Shown: in pieces, positions 13,101 to 24,366 of the stretch
How positions within the stretch are numbered: the first letter of the stretch is position 1
Layout of the letters: every line of letters starts with the position of its first letter
NCBI GenBank assembly: GCA_019914945.1
Contig: CM034106.1
Span: 11,780,501-11,844,500, forward strand
Direction of reading: 5' to 3'
DNA: 64,000 nucleotides
Origin: Typha latifolia
Lineage: Eukaryota > Streptophyta > Magnoliopsida > Poales > Typhaceae
Made by a program: the position numbers and the translations under genes
Notes under the pieces: model-generated
What the model was told of the DNA's origin: nothing
Databases searched by the model: none
What the model saw: only the letters and a program-made list of their open reading frames with translations

Positions 13101-15197
13101 AGAATGTGTGGTTACTGTTGATAAATTTATGGTATGGCAATTAAAGAATTCAAATAGTAGGATGCCAAAATGAACATGCATTCCATGGGAGATTGAATCA
13201 ATAAAATTTAAAAGTAAAAGTTATTAAATATGCAATAATTCACAAAGAAGCGAGAGTGCAAATTTCTCTGCCACCAACTTGCACATTTATTCAGCTAATA
13301 GAGCTGCAATACTCAAAGATGTGAGTGAAGAGAGGTGCAGAATCAAATATGATGAGAACTAAGGTCCAGCCTATCAACTCCAAATTCAGCATAAGGTGAC
13401 CGATCAGGACCTAAGTGCAAAACCTTCATTGTTTGGTTTATCACTTTATTGTAAGTTATTAAAATTAAGGTTCAACATCATTTAGCATGATATCAAAACA
13501 ATTAGCAAAATATAGTTCCACAAAACAAATTATGCATGCTACTACTCCATATTGATCATGATACAAAAAATCAGTTTCATTTGGTAGATTAGCTTGTATT
13601 TTTTGATGACATTCATATCTACAGCAGGACCTAGAAAGAGCATGTACAACATTTGCAGTTCATCTTTGTCACTTTGCAAGAACATACACTCTTTGTGAAC
13701 AAGAAGAAATGTTTGTTTGGTCACACTGAAGTGAAGTATCTTGGGCACATTATTTCAGCTGAGGGAGTCGAAGCTGAACCAAGCAAGATTGCATGCATAT
13801 TGGAGTGGACGACACCACATAATGTTCACGAGCTTAGAAGATTTTTGGGATTGACGGGTTACTACCGCTTTTGGATTACAAAAGGTCAGGATATTCCTCA
13901 TACAAATAATGTAATTCAAGCAAGGACATAAAAAATAAAGCAAGAGTATAACATTTAATTTCACTGACCTGCAAAACTGTCCCATAATTGCACTTTTTTA
14001 ACAGCAAAGAAACAGCAGTAGAATCTCGTGAACCCATATATTCTGTTAAATTTAAGATGCTCTCTCCAAGAATACCAGATCTAGCTGATCCCTGTAAAAA
14101 GAGAGTGATCTGAGAACTAGCTCCATTAACTTACAGCAAACGAGAATTGGACATATGATTAATTGATAGATGATTACAAAAATATACAAAACAAAATGGA
14201 TCAAGCAAATGTTATTGCCAAAGGATAATGCCTAGATATGTGTCAGACCATGGAAACAACAATCTTAAATTGGCATTCTTCAAGTTCCTTTGATGCATCA
14301 TCTTGATAGATCCGTATAGATTCTGACATAGAGTCAGTCCATAAACAACTTCCATTGCGATTGATTGCTTTATTGGACTTAGCGATTGCTTTTCCAGTCT
14401 CCACTGAGACGATAGATATAAAAAGGTTATCCCATCCTTTAGGAACCTGTAGAACATGTGGAGAAGTTAAAAAGATGACTATTAAATGCTCCAAATAACT
14501 GGTGAGATATCTAAGAAAATTATAGATTATTTCACCAAGCAAAGTTAATGAGTTTCTTTTAAGAATATAAGAAGTTAAAACAAGGCAATGAAGTGGATGA
14601 AGACACTAAAAATCTGCAACTTTCATCAAAAGGAGAGTCAGTTAAACTTATATTTTTCTTAAAGACATGAATGAGCAAGTGATTCAGTGACTTGTGCAAC
14701 CATAATAAACTAATCTTGTTACAGATTGAATAAATAAATCCTACATCCATTTGAAAGGAGATAAACCTAACAAAAGGAAACCAGCAGTCAGCCCAAAGCT
14801 AGAGATGACAGATACAATTAGAACACACAGATAGAAAGTTAAACGCTATTTCAAAGAAGAGATGTAATCCAAGAACAAAAAAGTTGATGCTATCTCCATT
14901 AATCCATATTCTCCGATCCCTAGGTAAGTACAGCTAAAATTAGAAGAAGAAAAAAGGTGCCCTTTCTGAAATCAATCAAAATCCAGAGTCCAAATTCCAA
15001 CCAAAATGTGACTCAGTAAATTCTACCGAAACCAAAGTTGAAATTGGAACAATTTCTCCAAAGAAACACAAATTACCACCATTATTTAAAAAACCAAACA
15101 AAAAGCGTAAAATCACCTGAATCGCTCGAAAATCCGAGAATTTGAAGTCAACCCTCTCCGCTACTTTATCAGACCTGTGCCTATGCAACTTGAACAT
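7127..15197 (-). CDS. NT-C2 domain coiled-coil protein (plant myosin-heavy-chain-like family)
   Basis: Eight coding exons: 15197-15117, 14446-14249, 14091-13969, 13031-12994, 12916-12748, 11820-8599, 7716-7586 and 7334-7127. They total 4170 bases, giving 1389 aa. Exons 1-3 (residues 1-134) form an N-terminal C2 domain of the EEIG1/EHBP1 type: MFKLHRHRSDKVAERVDF, then VPKGWDNLFISIVSVETGK and LGESILNLTEYMGS. Residues about 135-280 are Ser/Asp-rich, and the remainder is nearly continuous heptad-repeat coiled coil rich in Glu, Lys and Leu. One 3222-base exon encodes 1074 codons of it. Relatives are Arabidopsis At1g63300, At5g41140 and At5g52280. NT-C2 domains bind membranes or partners in endocytic and plastid-movement proteins. 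The exact role of this member is unknown, and a scaffold or tether is inferred. The start is chosen because it opens the conserved NT-C2 N-terminus. Intron 3 carries a gypsy remnant. Confidence 0.92.
13620..13885 (+). mobile_element. Ty3/gypsy reverse-transcriptase remnant inside intron 3 of the NT-C2 gene
   Basis: On the plus strand, antisense to the host gene, an open segment matches the end of a plant Ty3/gypsy reverse transcriptase. It shows LQEHTLFVNKKKC.FG, then VKYLGHIIS.EGV, then a W-containing stretch and ELRRFLGLTGYYR. The similarity stops abruptly after YYR, and no RNase H, integrase or LTRs flank it. It is therefore a short dead fragment of under 300 bases, lying between splice sites 13032 and 13968 and removed with the intron. 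Confidence 0.88.
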
Positions 15198-15451
15198 CTC
15201 TTCTCCCCTCTCCTCTCTCTCTAATCTAACCTCTCCAATCCCTCCTCCAACCTCTAAAGCCCAATCAATTAGCCGCCATTGCAACCAAACTCGAGAACAA
15301 GACAACGAGACACGAAGTGATCGAGAGGGATCTCGGAAGTGGAAGAGATCCCTTCCTCTTTCTCTCTTTACTTCCAAGGAGTTGCGAGAGGGAGAGAGAG
15401 GGAGGAAGAGGACTACTTCTGGAGAGTTATTTTAGTAATATTTTTGCGAGA

Positions 15452-15457
15452 TTTATA
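15452..15457 (-). promoter_or_regulatory. Candidate TATA box of the NT-C2 coiled-coil gene
   Basis: Minus-strand CTTATAAATCTCG lies about 255 bases upstream of the ATG, followed downstream by a pyrimidine/purine-rich leader. The assignment rests on motif and spacing only. Confidence 0.4.
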
Positions 15458-15812
15458 AGGTGGTTTGGCTTTTTCTTTGTCAATAGAGGAAAAGGTTTGA
15501 GTAAAGAATAAATAAAAGGTGGTCTCATTTTTAGCACAGTTGGCAAGCTTTGGATGGACCGTTAAATTCTGAGCACAGTAGTTTAGTTTAATCTAATCCC
15601 CACGTTAAACCTTGTTTTAAGGACTTTATTGAAGATGTGTTTGGAGTTTAAATGGAACAGCTGTCGAATAATTAGCGCTTAATTAAGTTATAAGTGAGGC
15701 TTCGTAACGGTGCATGATCGGAGTGTACGAAGAGACGTTAGTTGCCGTTTGTAGTTAAGTGTAAATGTGTAATTAAACAGACATTAGAGAGGAACGAACG
15801 ACGAGGGATTCG

Positions 15813-15895
15813 TTTTCATTCCACACCCTACATTAGATATTTATACATCGTTAGGGTTGATATAATAAACACTAATTTAGGGTGTGAAATGAAAA
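15813..15895. repeat. Short foldback with 24-bp inverted arms
   Basis: The arm at 15813-15836 (TTTTCATTCCACACCCTACA plus four bases) pairs with the arm at 15872-15895. I count 22 of 24 positions complementary across a 35-base loop. It resembles a tiny MITE or a collapsed terminal inverted repeat. No target-site duplication is evident. Confidence 0.8.
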
Positions 15896-17012
15896 GAAAA
15901 AACTCACTTTTAAAAGGTTAAATTTGCCATAAGTTGTCACAGAATAGTTAGTAGATGGACAAAAAATAGTTTCTTTAATAATTCCCCCACTCCTTTATTT
16001 TAGTGGTGGGATTTATTACTCTTGAAGCTGTGATATTATAAAATGGCAACTTGTAGGTAGTTAGATAAGGCTTTGGTTGGCCGTCGAAATCTAAGAATAT
16101 TGAAGCTTTGACATTATAACAACGACAACTTTAAGGTAAAATGTAGGAAGGTTTTCAGAGAGTTTTTGACCAAACTAGCCCTACTAAATATTTATTTTAT
16201 ATGTGTAACATATTTTAATTTTTAAGTATAAGATTATGTGTACTTGAAAATCAATAAACAACTTATATAGAAATTTAAAATCATCTAAACAATTTGCCAA
16301 AATTTAGAGAGATAATTCTATATTAATCATTTCCAAAATTAGCAACTTGGATAGAAATTTATTCTATACACTTAGGTAACTTTTTTAAAGAATTTAAAAT
16401 TTTTTTCATATAAATTGTTAATTGGATTAGTGAAATCTTTATACCCATCCAATGCCTAATTGACCTTGGACTTTCTAATTTCTACTACTACCTTAATTTT
16501 CTCGAATCATAAAAAAGAAGCTGTCATTTGGGTAGATATGAGTTTTTTTTTAATTAATTTTCATTTTATAAGATTATGAGTTTCTAATCTGATTACTTGG
16601 TATATCAAAATTATGACAGAGATTATAGATTTAATTTATTCTATGAATGTTCTGAGTCCCTTGTGCTATAAGCATTGAAAATTAAGGGATCAAACTTATG
16701 GGTATTGGTTTATTAAAGCCCCCTGTTTTCCATTTTATAGTCACATAACCCCAGGTTACATTAGCACGACACCATATAGAAAGAAGAAGAAGAAGCATGC
16801 ACTCAATAATTTAGAACAAAGAAATTTACAAAGAAATCATTACCTAATAATACACGAAGTTAAGAAAGCAATATAACAAACACTCGCCCCATAATAATAA
16901 TCACGTATCAACAATAGCAAGAATCCCTCAAACCAAATAAAGTAGAAGTCTGCAGCACCCGAAGTAAAATTCATCACGACAGCAAGCAAACTCGGCGATG
17001 AGTACGACCAAA

Positions 17013-17744
17013 TCAATCCGCATCGAAATCCACGTCGCAGTATACCCTATCGAACGACGTGGAGGAGGAGAACCGTAAGATCACCGGCGAGCAGTAGGCA
17101 TTCAGGTCGTAGTGCCGAGTCTTCACTAATCCCACCTTAAACCTCACCCTGGCTCTCACCCGCACCTCTATCTCCACCTCCCCTGCTGACCTGTCATGCT
17201 TCAGACCCTTCGCCGCCGACGCCGGCAACGAGACCGCCACGGCCGCCGGCTTTGTCTCGAGCCGCGTCACGTTCCGCCTCGGCTGGTAGAACGGCGACAG
17301 CTCGCTAAGCGCCACCATTTCGTCGTCGTACCTACGGTATTAGATGCCATGAGTTTTATTTATGTTGTCGACCAAATTAAATATATAATATTTGTCTTAT
17401 ATTTATTAAAATAAGAGTAAATTACAAATGGTGAGTTCATTATACCATACGCCGACGTCGATCCAGTCGTAGTACAGCGAGACCCGACGATTACGGTTGT
17501 CGGCGCGGAGGGTGAGGTCAAACGTGGCATTGAGAGAGTTGGTGGACGAGAGGTTGAAGCCGCGGATGCTCGCGCCGTCGACGGTGTAGTCGATCGGCAT
17601 TGGCCGGACGATGAGCCAGAAGATGAGGATGATGAGGCCGGTGAGAATGATGAGAGTGAGCAAGCTGACTACAACGCAACGCAAGACCGGGTGCCGGCGG
17701 GGAGCGTGCCGATTACGTTCACCGCCGCTTCGGGGGCCTGCCAT
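17013..17744 (-). CDS. NDR1/HIN1-like (NHL) LEA_2-domain membrane protein
   Basis: Two exons, 17744-17446 and 17331-17013, total 618 bases and encode 205 aa. The split codon is W (TG|G), restoring the conserved VWYDDE. A basic cytosolic N-terminus (about residues 1-17) precedes one membrane segment (VVSLLTLIILTGLIILIFWL, about 23-42). The LEA_2 domain then fills the rest and shows the NHL hallmarks FNLSSTNSLNATFDLTLRA.N, RRVSLYYD and a C-terminal FDRVYCDVDFD. Members sit at the plasma membrane and are linked to defence and senescence responses. Which NHL this is cannot be settled here. The ATG at 17744 is the first in frame. The TATAAA about 50 bases upstream supports it. The coding sequence is GC-rich. 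Confidence 0.88.
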
Positions 17745-17791
17745 GGCGATCGATGACTGGCGCAAGAAAGACGAAGGATATGAAGAATGGA

Positions 17792-17797
17792 TTTATA
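17792..17797 (-). promoter_or_regulatory. Candidate TATA box of the NHL gene
   Basis: Minus-strand TTGTATAAATCC lies about 50 bases upstream of the ATG, implying a leader of only about 20 bases. Confidence 0.4.
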
Positions 17798-18668
17798 CAA
17801 GGGAGTTAAAATGCTAAGTGGAACCTTTTTAGGTGTTAAAGAAGTGGCTACAGGCTGTATGTATGATAAATGAGAGCTCGCTTCTTCTCTGTGTGCTTTT
17901 TAAAGTATTGTGTGCTTCTTTGCTTTTTGTTTTTGTTTTTTATTTTTATTTTTTTGGCTTTTGAATGCCTTTGGCTTTGGAATCCTTCTTGCACACTCTA
18001 AGAACTAGGATCTAGATAGGAAAGATAATGTTGCATGAAATTAATAAACAAATTGATCATCTTTACTGGAGATAGACTTGTTATAAATAAATTTATCATC
18101 TTTAGTACTTTACTTGGCTTATTAGGGATATCTTTTAGGATCTCAATCAGATAAATTTGGGTCCTCTGAAGAACAAATTTTGAGTTGATTCCACTGCCAC
18201 TTGCTGAGTAATTGGTGCTGAATGGGTTGTGATGAGGCAGAAATTTAAATTTCGTGAGTTGTCTCGTAGAGGATTATGTTGCAAGTGATTCCTTCTCCAA
18301 ACTTTGTTCCTAGTGTTTGTTTGTTTCTTTCTCTTTTACATCTTGCCTTCCATCCAAGCTATGCCGCAATTCCATTTGGATGGCGACCGAAGCCGGTACC
18401 GTTGTCGTGTGGTGTGTCAAAAATTTCTCATCACAAAATACCCTATAAGAAGGGATTACAATATACCTGTTCTTGAATCAAACTGAAATACATTTTGGCT
18501 TCACACAAGCTTGCCAATTGTGAAATCTGAATGCAATTTATTCACCAGTTTTTGTTCATTTTCAGAAGTGCCGATATACACAATTCTTCAAAATCATAAT
18601 CTGTGTTATGTAAATCAAGCTTGACATTGAGCATTACAGAGTGAAGAAAAGAAAAAATAGTGACTAGA
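17798..18668. other. Spacer between the NHL promoter and the 3' end of TIC32
   Basis: Non-coding, with a T-rich stretch around 17920-17960 typical of promoter or 3'-flanking DNA. The overlapping plus-strand open frames at 18276-18486 start within it but match no family I know. Confidence 0.6.
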
Positions 18669-21600
18669 TCAAGCTGAGATTGTGTTCAGGCTAAAATCCC
18701 ATAATTTCTTGGCTAACTCTTTGTCTGAAGTTTTTGAACTTGGTGTGGCTAGATTACTGTCGCTGAAGTATTTTCCAGATACCCCCTTAACTTGAGGATG
18801 CAAAGCCAGATAACATGTTGTGGCAGCCCCCTGTAGAAAAAGAATAGGTAATTTCATCAGCATACTCTAGCTATTACAACATCTGGTTGCTCACTCTGGT
18901 TTTCTTTTTTCCTTTTTTTAGAACATAATCAACTAATCCTGGCTTTTTCATCACACTTCAAAAGTACAGACTATACTAATCCTGGCTTTACCTTCATAAT
19001 TTGTTTTTCTTAGCAGAATCTAAATGGAAAAGAGTTTAATAGACTTCATTGCCTAGCATCTACCAAAAGTATATCTACTAGTTTAGCGTATAGTGTCAGA
19101 AAAGATGACTTGGTCATACAACAATTTTTAGGATCACCATCTTAGCTATTTGATTTATTTAAGTAGCAGTCCAGTATATTAAGCAAAAGAAAAAATAGAA
19201 TTACCTGATGAACATCTTTCATCACAAACTTTGCTAGTGCACTTGTGAGGGCTGCAGTGCAGAAAAATAAGTAATCATAAATTATTTGCATTGAAAAACA
19301 AGGCAAATCAAATACAACAAAAACATAACATGAAAATCCTAAATTACTGAAGCTTCCATATCAATTATAAAGTAGTCTTATTATTTGACATATATTGTTT
19401 CTTCTCTGCTTCTCCAAGCTCTGTTCTGAACTTCTGGGGCCTCTAGAACTTCTGTACAGAGATGATTATACGAACCATTAACATAAACTTAGTGTAACCT
19501 ACTACAGTTTGTTGTTCATATAACATAGTGGATCTTAATTGTGTCAGTCTTCGGACTAGTTTATGTGCAAGCAAGTGTGTGGTTACAATGAGGACACAAA
19601 CTAAAAAAAAAATTGAGAATTAGAAAATTCAGAAAAATAACAGGAAGAAATATAAATGCCCATGAATTACCATTCATGATACTTTGGTACCGGAAAAGAT
19701 TAGTGGCAACAATTCCAGGATGAACTGAATTAGCAGTAATATTCACATTTTCTTCCTGCTCACCCACAAAAGAATAGATAGTTAATAATGGACTAGTAAA
19801 TGGTAATTACATCTACTAATGTTCAATGATCAAAGTGAATGATGTGTGGAGTGTCTATCTTATTCAAGTTAGCAACAGTAAAACAATTTAGATGGAGAGA
19901 TATGATGATTTGGTCTTCACAAAGGACAACTACACTTCTATAAGGAATCAATTAGTTGAAGGGACAAATAAAGATCAATAAATTAATAAACAGCCATAAG
20001 TCAACCTTCTCATACTTTAGGAAATGGGTAGCCAACTTTGGCAACATAATCCACAGATGCAGTTGGTGTGAAAACTAACTTTAAGAAAAGAAGAAAATAT
20101 AAAATAAACAAGCCCATCCAGAAACTGCTGCTTTTGTTTCATAACTAGTGTCAGCAATTAGCAGATATAGAAGAAATAGCATACCTTGAAACGTCTAGAG
20201 AGCTCGTTAGCATGCAGAATGTTAGCGAGCTTTGATTGCCCATAAGCAAGATAACTTTGGTACCTGTAAAAGGTTTTAAAGAATGGCCTTCCTTTATTAA
20301 GTTAAGAGTAATCCACTAACGTATATCAAACCATGGAAGAAATCAATACATCAAAGATCACATCACTGAAAGAGAGATGAAAGGCACACTCCCAGATTTA
20401 TGCAGAGTTAAAACTTTAAGAGAGATTACCTTGACTGGTCATTTATCTTATCAAAGCGAATTCCTTCACGATAAGTTATCCTGTGTGCCTCGGAAGCAAC
20501 ATTGACAATCCGTCCTTCAGTTTTAGTATTACGAGAAGTACTCTTCATTTTATCCATCAAAAGATGCGTTAGAAGAAAATGGCCTGCGATCATTAACTTT
20601 TGCTTTACGTAGCAGTGGCATAGAATTAGCATCAGATACATGATATAAAATGACCAGCGGGCGAGAAGCAAACTTCAGTCAAGTCCATAATTTTCTTATC
20701 AGAGATATCAACTAATTAACAATCCTATAGATTGCCAGCTAAATAAGCACCTCAGTATCCGAAAATTCCCAGTCCTATGACTATGAAGTATGCTAGTGAG
20801 TTGGAATTTCCTAAGCTTGAAAACACTCAACAAATTAGCCACGCTATCTGTAAGACTATCATAACAACAAAAAATACCTATGTGGTTAGTTGCAAACTGC
20901 AGCTCGAGACCATCCTTTGAGAGCGAGAAGGGAATTGCCATGACACCTGCATTATTGCTATAAGCAAACAAAGCACGAAGTAAATTAAAAAGCATGATGA
21001 TGACCAGATATTTACAACTAATTAACTTGAACAACACTGATAGCAGCTTGATTCAATTAAAAATAACTTACATAAGGATGTTTAGAGGAAGATTCGAAGA
21101 GCCAAATTCCGAGGCAAATTTCCTTACTGATGCCATTGAGCTGAGGTCCAATTCCATGACATCAACTTTAGCGGAAGGGATTTTATTAACAATTTCTTCC
21201 CTTACACTTTTGCCACTAGACATATTCCGGACTCCCATAACAACATGAACACCTCGCAATGCAAGAACGCGCGCAGTTTCGCTGCCAATTCCACTTGATG
21301 CACCTAAATTATGGCATATAATGGCCCATATAAGTGCTAAGAAGAGAGAGACAAAATAGTCGTAATTGGCTACATTTCCATCCTAGTTTAAATTTCTAAG
21401 ATCGAATCACAGGCAAACAAACTAGAAAAAAATATTCTTGCCTCAATTACATGCAAGAGATAATAATCACACTGCTCAAATGTATCAAACCACATATTTC
21501 TAAGATTGATTTTTTTCCTCGAAGCTAGCAAGTGAGATGAGTAATTACAACCGAGAAAGGCCATTCGATTAAGAAAGGATCATAACGAAGGGAGATGGAG

Positions 21601-21712
21601 AAGCACCTGTGACAACGGCGGTGAGACCACTCCCATCTACTCCTTCCGTGACCTCTTCGGCCGTCGAAGAAGACGAGAACCCAGATACCCCTTTCCTATT
21701 GAAAGGCCACAT
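18669..21712 (-). CDS. TIC32: Short-chain dehydrogenase TIC 32, chloroplastic
   Basis: Eight exons: 21712-21607, 21303-21072, 20957-20878, 20583-20430, 20263-20185, 19755-19671, 19251-19205 and 18830-18669. They total 945 bases, giving 314 aa, the usual length of TIC32. The protein opens [20 protein letters not shown], the TIC32-type N-terminus. The NADP(H)-binding glycine motif [10 protein letters not shown] follows at about residues 35-44, split over exons 1/2. Then come [27 protein letters not shown] with the candidate catalytic Ser, and the catalytic YGQSK, whose Tyr and Lys are both present. TIC32 is a peripheral protein of the inner chloroplast envelope. It is thought to give NADPH and calmodulin/Ca2+ control over protein import, and its N-terminus acts as non-cleaved targeting information. 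All eight junctions keep phase and no residue expected for catalysis is missing. Confidence 0.95.
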
Positions 21713-23031
21713 CTATCTCGCTTTCGATCTCTCGATCTCTCGATATTCGAAGTTCTGGTTAACGAATGGCTCTCCTTTTCTAGCTTTAAATTCGAAAGAT
21801 TGAGAACGGCATGTTTTGGATGAGGGAACGAAAGCGGACATCGAGGAGGAATGAGCGGCCCAGATGACGGGAGATTGTGTCCTGACTACCATCGAACAGG
21901 AAACAACCATCGAACTTGACGTGGCACCCCACCGATACTGTGCAACAGGGCCCGCAATTAATTTTTTTATATTTATTTAAAAATAATTTATCAGAAGCAC
22001 ATGATTCAATAAAAATTATTAATTTCTCTCTCCTAATTAAATGATTGAGATTAAATGATACTAAATAAAATTAATCGAAAGAACTAGTCATATAAACCGG
22101 AAGCACTAATTACTTTTCTAAATTGTAAGGGTAAATTAGTTTTTCTTTTATATATATCTCTCTTAACTATTTATTTTTTCTAATAAGAGATAAAATAAAA
22201 ATAAATTTGTAGAATTTGACATTCCTATTATTAAGAAAACAGTTACAAAAATAAATGATAAAATAATATTTAAATTCTAATTTTTTATCAATAAATCTAG
22301 TCACATATGTAAAATATCTTATATATACCTTTTAATTTATTAACAGATAAAATTTATTTTTAATAACTAATTAGTTAGTATAGAATCATTGCTTAAAAAT
22401 AAAATACTCTATCATTACAGTTAGTTACTACATAAATTAGTTAATAAAATTATAGGTGCAAAATGAGTGTAATACATTTGAATAAAACTTTTTTAGATCA
22501 AGATAAAGTTAAATGGATAAGTAGATTTTAAATCAAATGAGGAGTATTTTAAGTGAGTTTTTAATAGATTTCTCTGTTATTATTATTATTATTTTTCATG
22601 AATTGCGTTCTTGTGCTTAGAGGTTATAAAAAGATCCACTTCATAATTACGACGTTTAATGTATCAAACTTTACTCACTCACTTTTACCACTGGATCATT
22701 ACATGGTGGTGAATGATTGTGAAATCTAAAACCAAATAGAGAGGAGATTAAAAAAAAAAAAAAAAAAAAGCCAACATTTGCATGTGCTGTCAATAGAGTT
22801 GGGTTGCTTGGATCTTTTCCTAGTAGTTCTTGCAAGATGGACAAGGTATCCTCATTGATTGGAGCAGAATTCATCAATTGACAGCACACAATAAGCAATT
22901 ACAATCCTGGGATGCAAAAAAAGAAAAAAGAAAAAAGAAGTAGATAGCATTGGGAATAACAAAAAGGAATTGAAAGAAGCCTCCTGTTCTGATGAACAGA
23001 TCAATGTCATAACTCCATAAGACAACTCAAT
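21713..23031. other. Intergenic: TIC32 promoter, then AT-rich spacer, then 3' flank of PIP1
   Basis: About 21.95-22.65 kb is very AT-rich with no coding signal. A 20-base poly-A run lies at 22750-22769. Beside it, at about 22770-22900, is a minus-strand open segment with an ATG that reads like protein but matches no family I can name. It is bounded by a 12-bp inverted repeat (see findings). I do not annotate it as a gene. Confidence 0.6.
22750..22769. repeat. Poly-A tract
   Basis: About twenty consecutive A on the plus strand in the spacer downstream of PIP1. Confidence 0.9.
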
Positions 23032-24228
23032 TCAGGGCCTGCTCTTGAATGGGATTGCTCTGATGACCACCTGGTGGTAGATGGCAGCCAGTGCAGCTCC
23101 AATGAAGGGTCCCACCCAGAAAATCCACTGGGGAAATTAAGCATACATTAGCAATGATTTGAGAGTTGTTTTAGGAAAAGTAATCAATAGCTGCTGATGG
23201 TTAGAATGAAGACTTACATGGTCATCCCAAGCATGACCTTTGTTGTAGATGATGGCAGCTCCCAGACTCCGAGCTGGGTTGATGCCAGTTCCTGTGATGG
23301 GGATGGTTGCCAAGTGGACCAGGAAGACAGCAAAACCAATAGGCAATGGTGCAAGGAGCTGTGCAATAAAACCAATAAAAAATCACATTACCCTCAAAAG
23401 TTTGTTTTATTCTTGCAGCTATATGCAAGAAGATGCAAACAAGCTCAGACCTTTCATGATCTTATAAATATTTAGAGAGGCAAATAAAGAAGTAAATCAT
23501 ACGTACAGGAACATGGGAGTCTCTGGCATTCCTCTTGGCATCAGTGGCAGAGAAGACAGTGTAAACCAAGACAAAGGTGCCAATGATCTCAGCACCCAGG
23601 CCATCACCCTTGGTGTAGCCTGAAGCTACTACATTGGCTCCACCTCCATTTCCCTCATAGAGCCCCTTCTTGAATCCTTTCACCACACCAGCACCACAAA
23701 TGGCACCCAAGCACTGCATCACCATGTAGAACAGTGCCCTGGTCAGGGAAAGCTTCCTTGCCAAGAACAACCCAAATGTCACTGCTGGGTTTATATGCCC
23801 ACCTGTCCCCCAAGAGATGGAAAAAAAAACAAACAAAAAATTTAAGTACTTTTGCACCTCAAAAACGTTTCCTTTATGTGTCTATAAATGAACAAACCAG
23901 AGATCCCAGCAGTGCAGTAGACCAGGGCAAAGATCATGCCACCAAAGGACCAGGCAATCCCCTGGATGCCCACAGTGGAGCACTTGGATTTGGAGTTGGA
24001 GACACCCATGACAGTGAGGATGGTGATGTAGAGGAAGAGGAATGTGGCCATGAACTCGGCAATGCCGGCCCTGTAGAAAGACCAGGACTTGAGCTCCCCT
24101 GGCTCAAACAGAGGAGCAGGTGGGGACTCCTTGTAGTCCTTGTCCTGGCTCTGGGCTGCCGTCCCTATCGCTTGCCTCTCTGAGTACTTGTTAGCTCCAA
24201 CCTTCACATCCTCCTCCCTCCCTTCCAT
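23032..24228 (-). CDS. PIP1: Plasma membrane intrinsic protein, PIP1 subfamily aquaporin
   Basis: Four exons: 24228-23898, 23802-23507, 23358-23218 and 23127-23032. They total 864 bases, giving 287 aa, the standard PIP1 length and the standard three-intron PIP gene structure. The long N-terminus [19 protein letters not shown] is diagnostic of PIP1 rather than PIP2. Both pore signatures are present: [11 protein letters not shown] in loop B (start of exon 2) and [14 protein letters not shown] in loop E (exon 3). Six membrane helices can be traced, and the protein ends in AIPFKSRP. It conducts water, and in some PIP1s CO2 or other small solutes, across the plasma membrane, usually as heterotetramers with PIP2. 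Exon 1 and exon 2 are GC-rich. The subfamily is certain. The isoform number is not. Confidence 0.97.
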
Positions 24229-24360
24229 CTTTCTCTATCTCTTTCCCTAAATCTTCTACTATCCTCCCAAGTTCTAAGCTGCTGTAGCCTGTAGAAAGAA
24301 AGGAAGAAAAAAAAGAAGGAGAAGGCTGAGACTTGAACAGAGATCGAGGACTTGTGAGGT

Positions 24361-24366
24361 TTTATA
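24361..24366 (-). promoter_or_regulatory. Candidate TATA box of the PIP1 gene
   Basis: Minus-strand CTCTATAAAACCTCAC lies about 135 bases upstream of the ATG, implying a leader of roughly 100 bases that is pyrimidine-rich on the coding strand. Confidence 0.5.

Larger units (their letters stand above)
15198..17012. other. Intergenic region: promoter of the NT-C2 gene and downstream of the NHL gene
   Basis: AT-rich and non-coding. A TATAAA on the minus strand (plus 15452-15457) would place a transcription start about 30 bases nearer the gene, giving a leader of about 230 bases that is CT/GA-rich around 15190-15420. A short foldback lies at 15813-15895. Nothing else was recognised between 15.9 and 17.0 kb. 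Confidence 0.6.

Noticed and set aside
17196..17817. Plus-strand Arg-rich open frames over the NHL gene
   Set aside because: They are antisense to GC-rich NHL exons and promoter.
22780..22890. Inverted repeat considered as a microRNA precursor
   Set aside because: Pairing is only about 12 contiguous bases with poor extension, too short for a plant miRNA stem, and the arms match no miRNA I know.
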